NCBI GenBank assembly: GCA_013695005.1
Contig: JACDBJ010000432.1
Location: forward strand, 1 to 13,388
Origin: Pseudonocardiales bacterium
Lineage (GTDB): Bacteria > Actinomycetota > Actinomycetes > Mycobacteriales > Pseudonocardiaceae
Direction: 5' to 3'
Length of the DNA: 13,388 nt
The notes under the pieces: model-generated
Database searches by the model: none
What the model was told of the DNA's origin: nothing
What the model saw: only the letters and a program-made list of their open reading frames with translations
Made by a program: the position numbers and the translations under genes
Shown here: positions 13,386 through 13,388 of the stretch, piece by piece
Layout of the letters: every line of letters begins with the position of its first letter
Position numbering within the stretch: the first letter of the stretch is position 1

Positions 13386-13388
13386 CGG

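Overview
The window is very GC-rich and densely coding. It uses GTG starts often, and many start codons have no Shine-Dalgarno sequence. This points to a high-GC actinobacterium, and the gene content (dacB divergent from ppa, paired 'half' acyl-CoA dehydrogenases, PIN-domain remnant) would suit the Pseudonocardiaceae or a relative. The family assignment is inferred from general knowledge; no search was run.

Layout. Bases 1-3148: the 5' end of a membrane-anchored D-Ala-D-Ala carboxypeptidase (dacB-like) lies divergent from ppa, inorganic pyrophosphatase. ppa overlaps tail-to-tail with a 14-TM MFS drug exporter. The exporter is the second gene of an operon whose first gene is a MarR regulator with a clear operator in front of it. 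Bases 3206-4866: a tandem and inverted short repeat, then a phospholipase D-family protein. Bases 4954-7657: a likely leaderless acyl-CoA dehydrogenase keeping the catalytic Glu faces, tail to tail, a second one that lacks it, followed upstream on the minus strand by a TfoX-N domain protein. Bases 7737-9771: a SirB1/transglutaminase-like protein, a 5'-truncated PIN-domain toxin remnant, and a convergent SAM methyltransferase. Bases 9772-10069: about 300 bases without a convincing gene. Bases 10070-12544: a YbjN-like small protein divergent from a pair of genes, a Cas4/AddB-like PD-(D/E)XK protein with four Fe-S-type cysteines and an endonuclease/exonuclease/phosphatase (EEP) protein whose D-x-N metal-site motif is changed. 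Bases 12567-13388: an SGNH hydrolase, and a divergent start region in which both promoters and start codons lie in a 20-base inverted repeat.

How the genes work together. Four units can be proposed: (1) MarR plus MFS exporter as a self-regulated drug-response operon; (2) the two convergent acyl-CoA dehydrogenases as the complementary halves of one heteromeric enzyme; (3) the PD-(D/E)XK and EEP pair as a nucleic-acid processing module with altered active sites, the best candidate here for an undescribed system; (4) a window-wide habit of putting an NANNNT hexamer 6-8 bases before start codons, which indicates leaderless transcripts. No tRNA, rRNA, CRISPR array, insertion sequence or prophage was seen.
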